Source: Candidatus Micrarchaeota archaeon CG1_02_47_40 | GTDB taxonomy: Archaea; Micrarchaeota; Micrarchaeia; Anstonellales; CG1-02-47-40 | Length of the DNA stretch: 64,000 bases | Assembly (NCBI GenBank): GCA_001871475.1 | Contig: MNVE01000002.1 | Coordinates: 141,938-205,937 of the forward strand | Direction: 5' to 3' | Part shown: positions 8,882-17,047 of the stretch, one piece after another | How positions within the stretch are numbered: the stretch's first letter is position 1 | Layout: each line of letters opens with the position of its first letter | The notes under the pieces: model-generated | What the model saw: the letters and a program-made list of their open reading frames with translations, nothing else | What the model was told of the DNA's origin: nothing | Databases searched by the model: none | Program-made: the position numbers and the translations under genes

Positions 8882-8950
8882 ATGCTGTGCTTTTCAGGGG
8901 AAAATGAAGAATGTGCCCCTAAACCTTGAAGTTGTGCAGTGGCGAAGATG

Positions 8951-8981
8951 GGTGACTACAATCTGCGCTTGCGTAGTCACC
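8951..8981 (-). terminator. GGTGACTAC inverted repeat at the end of Fic copy 2
   Basis: GGTGACTAC (8951-8959) and its exact complement GTAGTCACC (8973-8981) form a 9-bp stem with a 13-base loop. The TGA stop of the Fic gene is part of the stem. It can serve as a transcript-end hairpin, but the same 9-mer recurs as likely operators in the promoter. Confidence 0.5.
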
Positions 8982-9918
8982 TCTTTTTGAGCATTCTTTT
9001 GAGCGCACGATATTCCTTGAGCACGAGTTCAATAGTTTGCCGGAGATTATGCTCGTTTTCATATGCCTGCAAAGCCGCATAATATTCATGTCTGTTTCTT
9101 AGTTCAATATTAAGCGGAGGCAGGTTATGCTTTAGCAGGATGTTGTTCAGGAGAATCCGCCCAATTCTTCCATTGCCGTCCTGGAAAGGGTGGATGTTCT
9201 CAAACTGGTTGTGCACAACGCCAGCCAAAACCAATGGGGTGTATTTTTTCCTGTTCTTTTTGTACCATTTCACCAGCTCCAGAAGGAGACTTCGCACCTG
9301 TGCAGACGGCGCCCCGCGATGGACGACACGCCCATACTGGTCAGCAACAACAACTTCCATGCCTCTTGAGCGCAATTTTCCTGCAAAGGGCTTGGAGTTC
9401 TCAAAAACAATGCGGTGAAGCTCCAGAATAAGCGGCAAAGAGATATGCTCTTTTGTTTTCCTTATGAATTCAACTGCCTTGGCAACCCCGTAAGTTTCTG
9501 AAATGTCCCCTTTCGGCTTGTCGGGCCATTTGTCCATTTTCAGTATATTCACCACTTCCTTCTCTTCAAGGCTTGAGCCTTCTATCGCATTGGTATTGTA
9601 AGCAAAGCTTTCGGTGAACTTTTTCCAGTCTTCCTCTGAAAGATGGGTTATTTTTAGGTGCGCATTTGCCTCAAGCGTTTTGAGTTCTTCAAGCTCCTTT
9701 TTTGATAAAACGGTTTCAAATGGGTCGCGAATAAGCCTTGCTGAGCTTATGCGAAACATGAGTTTTTTTTCCGCCTCCTTCTTGTGCCTTTCAATCTCCG
9801 CCGAAGAAAGTTCTGCCCCAAGATAGACTCTTATTTTCCTGATTTTTCCCGCCTTCCGGTAGGAATGTGCAAGATAATATTTCCTTCTCTTCCCCTCTTT
9901 GCGCATTTCAACGTGCAT
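8977..9918 (-). CDS. Fic family protein (AMP-transferase type), copy 2
   Basis: This 313-residue protein has the catalytic loop HPFQDGNGRIGR at 243-254 (canonical HPFxDGNGRxxR) and an inhibitory motif T-N-A-I-E-G at 109-114, again class II type. The N-terminal domain (KYYLAHSYRKAGKIRKIRVYLG) matches that of copy 1, so the two are diverged tandem paralogues. The start ATG 9918 fits a leaderless message because a TTTATAA box lies about 25 bases upstream. Two GGTGACTAC sites flank that box. It probably modifies a protein target by AMPylation; the target is unknown. Confidence 0.9.
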   Translation of the reverse strand: MHVEMRKEGKRRKYYLAHSYRKAGKIRKIRVYLGAELSSAEIERHKKEAEKKLMFRISSARLIRDPFETVLSKKELEELKTLEANAHLKITHLSEEDWKKFTESFAYNTNAIEGSSLEEKEVVNILKMDKWPDKPKGDISETYGVAKAVEFIRKTKEHISLPLILELHRIVFENSKPFAGKLRSRGMEVVVADQYGRVVHRGAPSAQVRSLLLELVKWYKKNRKKYTPLVLAGVVHNQFENIHPFQDGNGRIGRILLNNILLKHNLPPLNIELRNRHEYYAALQAYENEHNLRQTIELVLKEYRALKRMLKKR

Positions 9919-9928
9919 GAGAAGATTA

Positions 9929-9968
9929 GGTGACTACAACTTATAAACATTTGCTTAAAGGTGACTAC
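9929..9968 (-). promoter_or_regulatory. Promoter of Fic copy 2 with two GGTGACTAC sites around the TATA box
   Basis: Direct copies of GGTGACTAC lie at 9929-9937 and 9960-9968 (31 bases apart, about three helical turns) with TTTATAA between them. A protein bound to both sites would block TBP or RNA polymerase access. Confidence 0.6.
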
Positions 9969-10009
9969 CTATCCGATATCCGTTTGCAATCTGCTTTGGC
10001 TGGCAGGAA

Positions 10010-10216
10010 CTACCTCCCTTTCAGCTCTTTCTCAAAAAGCGTGCATAAAACCGAAAAGAAATATTTTTTTCCAACCGCCTTGAAACCCGCCCTTAAAAGC
10101 ATCTTCTCAGCAGGGACGTTTCCCTTTGCAACGTTTGAGATTAGTTTCTTATACTCAAGCTTCCTGCCCCTCTTTTGCAGCCGCCCCCCGAACCCGTTTT
10201 CACATCGCCAAAAATT
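10010..10216 (-). pseudogene. Remnant C-terminus of a GNAT acetyltransferase
   Basis: Reading the minus strand upstream of the stop at 10010-10012 gives about 68 open codons that include KLEYKKLISNVAKGNVPAE, then KMLLRAGFKAVGKKYFF and CTLFEKELKGR. This looks like the last helix and strand of a GNAT N-acetyltransferase. An in-frame stop at 10217-10219 precedes it, there is no good start codon, and its 5' part overlaps the end of the 95-residue gene. The catalytic acetyl-CoA-binding part is missing. I read it as a truncated relic. Confidence 0.5.
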
Positions 10217-10487
10217 TCATCAGCTCATAGACCAGGACTGCGGGCCAGAAAATTGCCTTCGCCACCCCTATAATTCCCATCCAGAGGCTGGTTGCAGTCG
10301 AAAGGTAATAAAAGAGCGCGCCCAGGAAGCCCATTCCGTAAAAAGCCCCTCCGCTTCCGCACCCGCGTGCGTGCTCTTTTACATTCCACTGCCCGCACTT
10401 GCCTTCCTTGCATCCCGTTTCCATCTTCGTTCCTATTGCCTTTCCAATCTCGTCCCAGCTTGGTTCCTTGCCTGTTTTCTCCTTCAT
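10200..10487 (-). CDS. Small membrane protein of unknown function
   Basis: The 95-residue product starts at ATG 10487, five bases after a GGTGA site. A soluble N-terminus (EKTGKEPSWDEIGKAIGTKME) with cysteines at GCKEGKC is followed by a Gly-rich region and two hydrophobic segments (GFLGALFYYLSTATSLWMGI and AIFWPAVLVYELMKF). The arrangement (W-D-E-I-G-K-x-I-G-x-K-x-E near the start, then two TM helices) resembles small conserved archaeal membrane proteins; no function is known to me. The last bases overlap a GNAT remnant in another frame. Confidence 0.6.
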   Translation of the reverse strand: MKEKTGKEPSWDEIGKAIGTKMETGCKEGKCGQWNVKEHARGCGSGGAFYGMGFLGALFYYLSTATSLWMGIIGVAKAIFWPAVLVYELMKFLAM

Positions 10488-10594
10488 GATAATCACCTTT
10501 AGGATAGTTGCCTAAGAAGCTTTTTAATAATCTGCATCAGTCCGTCCGCTTTGTGAGCAACACTTTGTCAGACGCTCAAAAGATACTTCATTTC

Positions 10595-11344
10595 CTATGA
10601 AATCAGATGCGCCAGCTCCTTTTTTGTAAATCCCCTTTTTCTCAATTCCGCAATTGCATTTTCTTTTTTCATGCCGTGCGAAAGCATGCGCGCATACGCT
10701 TCCTCAAGTATTGATTTGCGGTCAAGCTCCAGCAAATCCTTCATTATCGGAGCGCTTATCTTATGCTTTTCCTCAATTTCCGCAAACTTGTTGTAAAGCA
10801 GCCCGTACCATTTGTGCTCCATGCTCTGCGCCTTGCATTCGTCCAAAACCACGTCCCAGCCTACATCCGCTTGGCTGATTATTGCCGCAATGTCGTTTGC
10901 GTCATCCTGCCTTTCCGTTATTCCCTTGAAGAGTATAATATCCTCGTTTGAAGCAAGCTTTACTGCCAGTTTCCCATAGTCGGCAAGGGGCTGCGCCCTT
11001 TTCACCATTCCATCCGACAGGTGAAGGGCGCGGCACACGGTATTTACAAACATGTCAATGCGGAAATCTTCGCTGTTTTTCCAAATGCCGGCAGCCATCA
11101 AGTCTTTGTATTCGGTTTCAACCTGTTTTGCCTCAAAAAAGCCGATTTTTTCAATCGCAGAGGCAAAGCTGCGAAAGTCCTGCACGCTTCTGAAAATCAG
11201 GTCAAGGTCCTTTGTGCCTGCTTTCTGGTTGCGAAAGCACATGGCGCCCCCGCCTATCAGGTATGCCTCAACCGGAGTTTCCAGCGAGCAGCCAATTCTG
11301 CGGAATGCGGCATTTAGCTCTTCTTTGCTGAAGCTCTTTCTCAT
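10595..11344 (-). CDS. Nucleotidyltransferase of the DUF6036/AbiEii-like type
   Basis: This 249-residue protein has the minimal nucleotidyltransferase signature GGGAMCFRNQKAGTKDLDL (GG, then a DxD about ten residues on), a further Asp in FRIDMFV, and a C-terminal helical part. Its ATG overlaps the stop of the upstream winged-helix gene (11341-11344), so the two are translationally coupled. That order, DNA-binding protein then nucleotidyltransferase, is the layout of AbiE type IV toxin-antitoxin systems. A toxin role is inferred; a housekeeping nucleotidyl-transfer role cannot be excluded. Confidence 0.7.
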   Translation of the reverse strand: MRKSFSKEELNAAFRRIGCSLETPVEAYLIGGGAMCFRNQKAGTKDLDLIFRSVQDFRSFASAIEKIGFFEAKQVETEYKDLMAAGIWKNSEDFRIDMFVNTVCRALHLSDGMVKRAQPLADYGKLAVKLASNEDIILFKGITERQDDANDIAAIISQADVGWDVVLDECKAQSMEHKWYGLLYNKFAEIEEKHKISAPIMKDLLELDRKSILEEAYARMLSHGMKKENAIAELRKRGFTKKELAHLIS

Positions 11345-12228
11345 TCAAATCCCTTCATTTTCTCATAGAACTCTGCTTTTCCCCTTATCTCCTCAAACGC
11401 AGTCTCAACCAGATATTTCTTTGCCATGCTTTTAAGAGCCGCAAGATTGAGGCGCTTTCTGTTTTTTGCAAAGAAAATCCCAAGCACGGGCATATCCTGA
11501 TGCTGCTGCAAAGTCGTTAAAAGCAAGGCATGGATGAAAGCCTCTTCTATGCTTACGTTTCTTTTCTGTCCGTCAAGGTTGAAATAAAAATCGCTGTATG
11601 AAGTCAGCGCTGCCTCCAAGCCTGCGTTTGCCAGGGCAGAAAGTCCGGTTTGCGTGAAATGTTCTGGCACTTCTTTCGCATCCGTTCTCAAGACAACGTG
11701 CTTTCTAATCCGGATGGAGGTATTAAACCCCCTAACATTCTTTTGGGCAAGAAGCTGGAGATTGTCTGCATAGGAACTGCCAAACTCTTTTACTATATTG
11801 TTTGTTACCTCTATTTTGCCTTTTTTCCTGCTTATTGCACCTGCCGAAATCAAGCGCCTCAAACTTTTGTAAAGCGTGGTTGGGGAACAGCCGGTTTCCT
11901 CCAATAAAAGAGAGGTTTCGGCACCTTCAGAGGCGATTGCTAAAATATCCATCGCATAACCACAAATCCAATTTTCTATTTTTGAATTCGGGCGCGAATC
12001 GGAAAGTTTCCTGAATGCCTGGGCGTGGGATGCCGGGGAAAGACTCGCTATCCTTGAGGTTCCCTGCTTCTCAAGAAGCACAAGCCCTTTGCTTTCAAGG
12101 CTTTTCAGCACCCTTGAAATGAAGCTGGGTTTTGCCGTAAGTTTTTCCGCCAGCTTTCCTGCCGGCATATTATTTTGGCACAACTGGCGCAGAGCGATTA
12201 TTTCCATTTTACTTAATTTTATTGACAT
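11341..12228 (-). CDS. Winged-helix transcriptional regulator, likely antitoxin/repressor
   Basis: The 295-residue protein has a MarR-like winged helix at residues 5-70 (KLAEKLTAKPSFISRVLKSL is the recognition-helix region). A second helix-turn-helix follows at about 105-145 (LLLEETGCSPTTLYKSLRRL), and then a C-terminal domain I do not recognise. The promoter carries inverted GTTAAG/CTTAAC half-sites around its TATA box, which suggests autorepression. It is coupled to a downstream nucleotidyltransferase. It is probably the DNA-binding, neutralising half of an AbiE-like pair, although it is longer than classical AbiEi. Confidence 0.7.
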   Translation of the reverse strand: MSIKLSKMEIIALRQLCQNNMPAGKLAEKLTAKPSFISRVLKSLESKGLVLLEKQGTSRIASLSPASHAQAFRKLSDSRPNSKIENWICGYAMDILAIASEGAETSLLLEETGCSPTTLYKSLRRLISAGAISRKKGKIEVTNNIVKEFGSSYADNLQLLAQKNVRGFNTSIRIRKHVVLRTDAKEVPEHFTQTGLSALANAGLEAALTSYSDFYFNLDGQKRNVSIEEAFIHALLLTTLQQHQDMPVLGIFFAKNRKRLNLAALKSMAKKYLVETAFEEIRGKAEFYEKMKGFE

Positions 12229-12230
12229 AA

Positions 12231-12266
12231 GTTAATTTTAGTTAAGTAAAAGAATATAAACTTAAC
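12231..12266 (-). promoter_or_regulatory. Promoter and inverted half-sites of the winged-helix/nucleotidyltransferase operon
   Basis: GTTAAG (12241-12246) and CTTAAC (12261-12266) flank the minus-strand TATA sequence TTTATATT. Related half-sites GTTAAT (12231) and CTTAAT (12212, inside the first codons) extend the pattern. The ATG is at 12228. Confidence 0.55.
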
Positions 12267-12506
12267 TATTTTTAATGTGTAAGATTGTTTTATCTTGGGA
12301 GCAAAAACCAAAGGTTGGCAAATTGCCTAACTATTCTTCCCAAAAATCAGCCAAAAGCCTGATGCTCCATGTCGCTTGGGCAAATGAATTCTTATCAGTC
12401 CGTCCGTCTATCCTCATCGGGAATAATCCCTCAGTGATCACCTTTATCATCACGAAATAGGTTATGGCGGGCATGGTTTATTAATCTCCTTTGCGGAATT
12501 TTTCAC

Positions 12507-12902
12507 ATGCTTCCTCCTGAACTTGAAAGGCTCAAATCGTTCCACGGGCATTTAGGTCCATACGCGGCGGCAGGCTACAGGATGGGAATGCTTGCCTGCA
12601 AACTCCTTTGTGCGCGCGGAAAGAAACTGCGGGCAGAGGTAAAGACAGGCATTTCACCTCCGATTTCCTGCATGATAGACGGGATACAGCTCTCCTCCTC
12701 CTGCACTCTTGGGAAGGGGAATATTACTGCTACGGATGAAGGGATTCCGGAAGCAATCTTCAAAGGGGAGAGGGAACTAATCATAAGCCTGAAGGAAAAT
12801 GCCCACGAGATTGCAAAAAACATGCAGAAAGAAGATGAAGAAGCCGCCGCCCTCAAGATTTGGGAGATGACAGATGAAGAACTCTTTGAGGTAAAGGGGT
12901 GA
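12507..12902 (+). CDS. FmdE-like domain protein
   Basis: The 131-residue product matches the FmdE (formylmethanofuran dehydrogenase subunit E) core: FHGHLGPYAAAGYRMG near the start and CMIDGIQLSSSCTLGKGN in the middle, with the conserved His and Cys residues expected to bind a metal. It lacks the C-terminal zinc ribbon of full FmdE. No other methanofuran genes are present, so the exact role is unclear; stand-alone FmdE-domain proteins occur in non-methanogens. The next gene starts eight bases after the stop, which suggests an operon. Confidence 0.8.
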   Translation: MLPPELERLKSFHGHLGPYAAAGYRMGMLACKLLCARGKKLRAEVKTGISPPISCMIDGIQLSSSCTLGKGNITATDEGIPEAIFKGERELIISLKENAHEIAKNMQKEDEEAAALKIWEMTDEELFEVKG

Positions 12903-12909
12903 AGGACGG

Positions 12910-14982
12910 ATGGCAGATGCTCCTCAAATGGCGCAGACTCGCAAAACTACTCTAAAGAACGAAGGCGAGAAAACAAAGAAGATAGCGGAAAAAACGAAGG
13001 ATTTCGTGAAAAATTTAGTTAAGGCAGGAGGGAAAAAATGCGCAGGTCAAGACAGGGAACAAGAAAAAAAAGAAAAAGCAAAAACAGAGCCAACCCACAA
13101 AAACAAGGACGAAAAGCCAAATCAATTTTCATCTTCTCTTTCCCAATACGAAAATGAAAATACGCCCGAAACGCAGAGGCAACACATCCACAACAACATA
13201 ATGCAAAGCATAACCGACTCCAATGCGAATCTGCGGATAGACAACATAAAGGAACTTGCCAGTACGTATAGTGAAGCCGCATGGGTTTTTCTCAAGGAAG
13301 TTGCAAAAGATACAAAATTTATGGGAGAATATGCGAATAGGCATTTTATGATGTGGCAGACAGCAAAAGTCATTGGCAAAAGCAATTTTAAAGAAGCCGC
13401 GGATGAACTAAATAAACTTCTTCCAAAAGAAACAGATGATAAACTTATTCCAAAAGAAATCAATGAGCTAAAGGGGCGCCTTTTGAATTTCATGCAGGAA
13501 AATCTTCAGAAAAAGGGAATAGAAGGCAGCCTCTCCTTTGAAAACTCCGTTCTCACCCATTCATTACTTTCACGCGCAGAAAATATTCCACCGCAGGAAT
13601 TTTCTCCCAAGAGCGGAATGATGCCTGCAAGTCAGTCGTTAGAAACATCTGCCGTCATTCAGGTGCCGCAGTTTTCAGAAGTCTATCTATCTCGGCAGGA
13701 AAGTGCATCGCCTCTCCAAAACCCTTCCGACTCGGTTTCCCTTGAGCTCGTTGCAAAAATACGCGAGGAGATGGCAAGGAAAATGCGGGAGGAAAAGGCG
13801 AAAACAGCACAACCAAAGAAAAATCTCGAACCGCACGCGCGGGAACAGGAAACCAAACCACCAAAGCGCACGGTCGAGTTGCAAAGCGCCGCAATCCAAA
13901 GGCAAATACCTCTAATTGCCGACAAGGCTGAATTCGAAAAAACCATCATCGAACTTTACAGGAAATTCAGCACTCCCTCAAAAATCGGGAAGAGCCGCCA
14001 GTCAAAAAGCGGAATTAAGGTGGCAAAAAGTGAGTTTGAAATGCCAAAAAGAGAAGAGAAGGGGGAAAGGCAAAAAACGGCGGAAAAAAAGACAAGGTTG
14101 GCAGAAAAGAAACAACCTAAAAAATGGCACGCAAAAAAGGCGGAAGAGCCAAAAACGGAAAAATCCAAAAAAGAAAAAACGAAGTCAGAAACAAGGGCAA
14201 AAATACCCAAAAAAGAGGAAAAACCGGCTGAAAAGCCCAAAAAAGAGGAAAAAACCGCTGAAAAAAAGGAGAGTCAAAGGCAGAAGGAAAAAACCGCACA
14301 GAAAATGGAAAAGAAAACTATTCAGGAAAAAAATCAGGTGGAAAAACCCAAAAAGCAAGAAACTGCAAAGAAAAAACAGGAGGAAAAAACGGCAAGGAAG
14401 CAAGAAGAAAGGCAGGGGGAAAAACACTCAAAAAAGGCGCAGAAGGAAAGAATGCAAGCAAAAACAAAGGCAGAAAAATCAGAAGGCAAGAAGCGCCGGG
14501 AACGGGATGAGAAAAAGGCAGGAAAACAAAAAGAAAAGCAAACTTCCCAGAAGAAAAAGGAGGAAAAAGCAAAGGAAAAGCAGGCTCTTCAAGGAGAAAA
14601 AGGGCAATCCAAAAAGCAGGCAAAAGAAAAGAAGCAATCCGAAAAAGGGCAGGCAGAAAAAGAAAAAACGCAGGCAGGGGCAAAGGCAAGCAAATCCAAA
14701 CGGGAAAAAGGGCTGGCGCAAGCAAAGCCGAAAAAGCCTGCTAAAAAGCGTGTGCGCAAGGAAGAAGGGGAGAAAGCAAAAAAGCACACGGCAAAAGAAG
14801 AACCCTCAAAAAATCAAAAGAAAGGAAAGCATGAAAAAAAGGCAAGAAGGGGCAAAGAAATCCAAGGCAAAGGGAAAACCCTCTCAAAAAAGGGGCAAAA
14901 TCCATCTCAATTCCGCAAGAATGCGCAAATCTCCCTCTCCTTTTTAATTTTTCCCTGTTTAATCCTGCATGGGGTGGTGTGA
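12910..14982 (+). CDS. Very Lys/Glu-rich protein with a long disordered tail
   Basis: This 690-residue protein has a globular helical part at about residues 85-215 (for example NIKELASTYSEAAWVFLKEV). Its C-terminal 300 residues are almost only Lys, Glu, Gln, Ala and Arg. The last 17 residues switch abruptly to a hydrophobic stretch (ISLSFLIFPCLILHGVV), which could be a tail anchor or the result of a late frameshift. The purine-rich coding strand leaves a second long frame open (13916-14947), which I treat as a shadow. The stop abuts the ATG of the ferritin-like gene. Function is unknown; nucleic-acid binding is a guess from the charge. Confidence 0.65.
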   Translation: MADAPQMAQTRKTTLKNEGEKTKKIAEKTKDFVKNLVKAGGKKCAGQDREQEKKEKAKTEPTHKNKDEKPNQFSSSLSQYENENTPETQRQHIHNNIMQSITDSNANLRIDNIKELASTYSEAAWVFLKEVAKDTKFMGEYANRHFMMWQTAKVIGKSNFKEAADELNKLLPKETDDKLIPKEINELKGRLLNFMQENLQKKGIEGSLSFENSVLTHSLLSRAENIPPQEFSPKSGMMPASQSLETSAVIQVPQFSEVYLSRQESASPLQNPSDSVSLELVAKIREEMARKMREEKAKTAQPKKNLEPHAREQETKPPKRTVELQSAAIQRQIPLIADKAEFEKTIIELYRKFSTPSKIGKSRQSKSGIKVAKSEFEMPKREEKGERQKTAEKKTRLAEKKQPKKWHAKKAEEPKTEKSKKEKTKSETRAKIPKKEEKPAEKPKKEEKTAEKKESQRQKEKTAQKMEKKTIQEKNQVEKPKKQETAKKKQEEKTARKQEERQGEKHSKKAQKERMQAKTKAEKSEGKKRRERDEKKAGKQKEKQTSQKKKEEKAKEKQALQGEKGQSKKQAKEKKQSEKGQAEKEKTQAGAKASKSKREKGLAQAKPKKPAKKRVRKEEGEKAKKHTAKEEPSKNQKKGKHEKKARRGKEIQGKGKTLSKKGQNPSQFRKNAQISLSFLIFPCLILHGVV

Positions 14983-15411
14983 ATGGGAAAGGCAGAATTA
15001 ATCGGCATGTTGAATAAGGCTCTTGAGTTTGAGCACGCGGCAAGGGTGCAGTATCTTTCGCACGCGAAAATAGCCGCAGGAAGGGACAGCGAGCCTATAG
15101 TCAAACGGCTTGAGGAAATAGCAGGAGATGAAGAGAAGCACGAAGGGCTTTTCCGCGACTGCCTTGAGATACTGGACGCAACTCCTTCAATGGGAATTGA
15201 AAAGGTTTATAGTGCGAATGGCACGGACGAGATACTAAAAGTGAATCTGAAAGGGGAAAAGGAAGCGGTTGATTTCTACAGGAAAATAGTGGAAGAGCTA
15301 AAGAAAAGCAGGGATGAACTCCCCTACGAATACGAATTCATAGAGCACAAGGTGCGCCACGTAATAATGGACGAGGAGGAGCACATACTGGAAATAAAGA
15401 ACATTCTTTAG
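14983..15411 (+). CDS. Ferritin-like (bacterioferritin/rubrerythrin-type) protein
   Basis: The 142-residue four-helix protein has paired di-iron signatures: E-x-x-AA near residue 15-20 (LEFEHAARVQYLSHA), GDEEKHE at about 49-55, a second E in KGEKEAVDFYRKI, and EEEHILEI at the end. This ExxH-type spacing suits a ferritin-like iron/oxygen centre used in iron storage or peroxide removal. The ATG directly follows the previous stop and sits behind a GGTGGTG site within that gene. lysS begins 22 bases after its stop. Confidence 0.8.
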   Translation: MGKAELIGMLNKALEFEHAARVQYLSHAKIAAGRDSEPIVKRLEEIAGDEEKHEGLFRDCLEILDATPSMGIEKVYSANGTDEILKVNLKGEKEAVDFYRKIVEELKKSRDELPYEYEFIEHKVRHVIMDEEEHILEIKNIL

Positions 15412-15433
15412 GCGTTAGAGGGAAAAGGATAGC

Positions 15434-17047
15434 ATGGAAGAAGAGAAAAAAAGCCTTTTTTGGGCTGACCAACTGGCAAGGCAGACAATAGAAAGGGGTA
15501 AAAGGGAAGGAAGAACCCCCAATATCAAATGCCAGCAAACCCCGTCAGGAGGAAAGCATATAGGCAATTTAAATGACGTCCTGCGCGCCTATTTCGTCTA
15601 CAAATCAATAATTGAGAAAGGGGAAAGATGCGATTTCGTGCACGGCTCTGACGACCGCGACCCGCTCAAGGACATTCCCGCAAAAATAATGGATTTGGAG
15701 GGAAAATGGCATTCTTCAGGCGAATTCCAGTCAATACAGAATTATCTTGGGCACCCCCTCTGCCATGTTCCGGACCCGTTCGGATGCTGTCAGAGTTGGA
15801 GCAGGCATTTCACGAAAATATGGATGGAAGGCATAGAACAGTTGGATGTGCATCCCGAACTGTATTACAATGACGATTTATACAAAGAGGGAAAATTTGA
15901 CAGGTATGTTGAGACTGTTTTCAGGAAAAAAGAAGAAGTCTCAAAAATAGTGCAGGAATTCCAGGGAAGCAAGCAGGAAGGATACATTCCCTTTGATGCA
16001 ATCTGCCCAAAATGCGGAATGCTTACAAATGTTAATGGGTTTGATTTGGAAAAAAAAACAGTTTCCTTTGTATGCGGAGGAAAGGCGATTAAAGAGAAAA
16101 AGACGCAAGGATGCGGCTTTGAAGGGGAAGCGCCCTGGAGAGAAGGAAAACTGCAATGGAGGTTTGAATGGCCCGCCTTGTGGTGCATCTGGAACACGGC
16201 TTACGAGCCGTTTGGAAAGGACCATTGGGAGGGAAGCTGGAAGAGCGGCGTGGAGATAATGAAGAGGGTTTACGAGGTTGAGCCGCCGATTCCCTTCGTG
16301 TATGAATTCTTCCTTGTAAATGGAAAGAAGATGAGCGCGAGCAAAGGTAACGTGTATGTCGTGCAGGACATGCTGAAGGTAATGGAGAAGGAGGCTTTCC
16401 TTTTCTTCTATGCGAAAAGGCCGGAGAAGCAGAGGGACTTGGAGTTGGGGGAAATTTACAGATTAATAGACGAGTTTGACCTTGCCGAGAGGATTTATTT
16501 CAACCAGGCAGAGGACAGGAGCGAAAACCGGGAGGAGAACACGAAAAGGATGTATGACATGAGCGTTCCGGAAAAGCCCCGCGCCTGCCCAAAGAGGATA
16601 AATTACTCATTTGCCTCCTCCCTTGCGCAGGTTTATAATATTGATGAATGCATGAAGAGGCTGAAAGAGCTCGGGCATGTTTCGGAAAGCCCGCTTGATG
16701 AGAAGCTTGCACGAGAGCGCTTGGAATTGGCCAGCTTCTGGGCAGAAAATTACGCGCCCCCGGAAATGAGGGTTAAGGTAAATGCGAAAGAAGAGGCGCA
16801 GAAAATAAGAGAGGGAATGGATGCGGGCGTGAAGGAAGTTCTGATTGAATTTGCGCTTCTTTTGGATGAGGAAGAGAAAGAATTATATGAAAAAATGAAA
16901 GGGGAGTGCAAAGAGAAAGGAGTTGAGATGGCAAAATTCTTTGAATCCGCTTACACGGCGCTTCTCTCAAAAAACAAGGGGCCGAGATTAATTCCCTTTG
17001 CAAAAGCTCTTGGGAAGGAAAGAGTGATGGAGCTGATGGGGGCTTAA
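15434..17047 (+). CDS. lysS: Lysyl-tRNA synthetase, class I (archaeal type)
   Basis: This enzyme charges tRNA-Lys with lysine using a class I Rossmann fold. The HIGN motif is at residues 42-45 and the KMSAS-type loop KMSASKGN at 299-306. A zinc-binding-like CPKC...C...C insertion sits at about 191-227. At 537 residues it has the normal length. Class I LysRS is typical of archaea and some bacteria, in contrast with the class II enzyme elsewhere. A tRNA-Lys(UUU) gene lies 600 bases downstream on the same strand. The end overlaps a convergent gene by four bases. Confidence 0.95.
   Translation: MEEEKKSLFWADQLARQTIERGKREGRTPNIKCQQTPSGGKHIGNLNDVLRAYFVYKSIIEKGERCDFVHGSDDRDPLKDIPAKIMDLEGKWHSSGEFQSIQNYLGHPLCHVPDPFGCCQSWSRHFTKIWMEGIEQLDVHPELYYNDDLYKEGKFDRYVETVFRKKEEVSKIVQEFQGSKQEGYIPFDAICPKCGMLTNVNGFDLEKKTVSFVCGGKAIKEKKTQGCGFEGEAPWREGKLQWRFEWPALWCIWNTAYEPFGKDHWEGSWKSGVEIMKRVYEVEPPIPFVYEFFLVNGKKMSASKGNVYVVQDMLKVMEKEAFLFFYAKRPEKQRDLELGEIYRLIDEFDLAERIYFNQAEDRSENREENTKRMYDMSVPEKPRACPKRINYSFASSLAQVYNIDECMKRLKELGHVSESPLDEKLARERLELASFWAENYAPPEMRVKVNAKEEAQKIREGMDAGVKEVLIEFALLLDEEEKELYEKMKGECKEKGVEMAKFFESAYTALLSKNKGPRLIPFAKALGKERVMELMGA

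Noticed and set aside
9930..10502. 190-codon plus-strand frame
   Set aside because: Covers the Fic promoter and the antisense of a membrane protein and GNAT remnant; no recognisable protein.
12275..12460. 61-codon frame after the winged-helix promoter
   Set aside because: No ribosome binding site, no conserved pattern; spacer with AT-rich promoter sequence.
13916..14947. 343-codon Lys/Arg-rich frame inside the Lys-rich gene
   Set aside because: The coding strand is so purine-rich that any frame gives Lys/Arg; no start signal, and the 690-residue frame explains the region.
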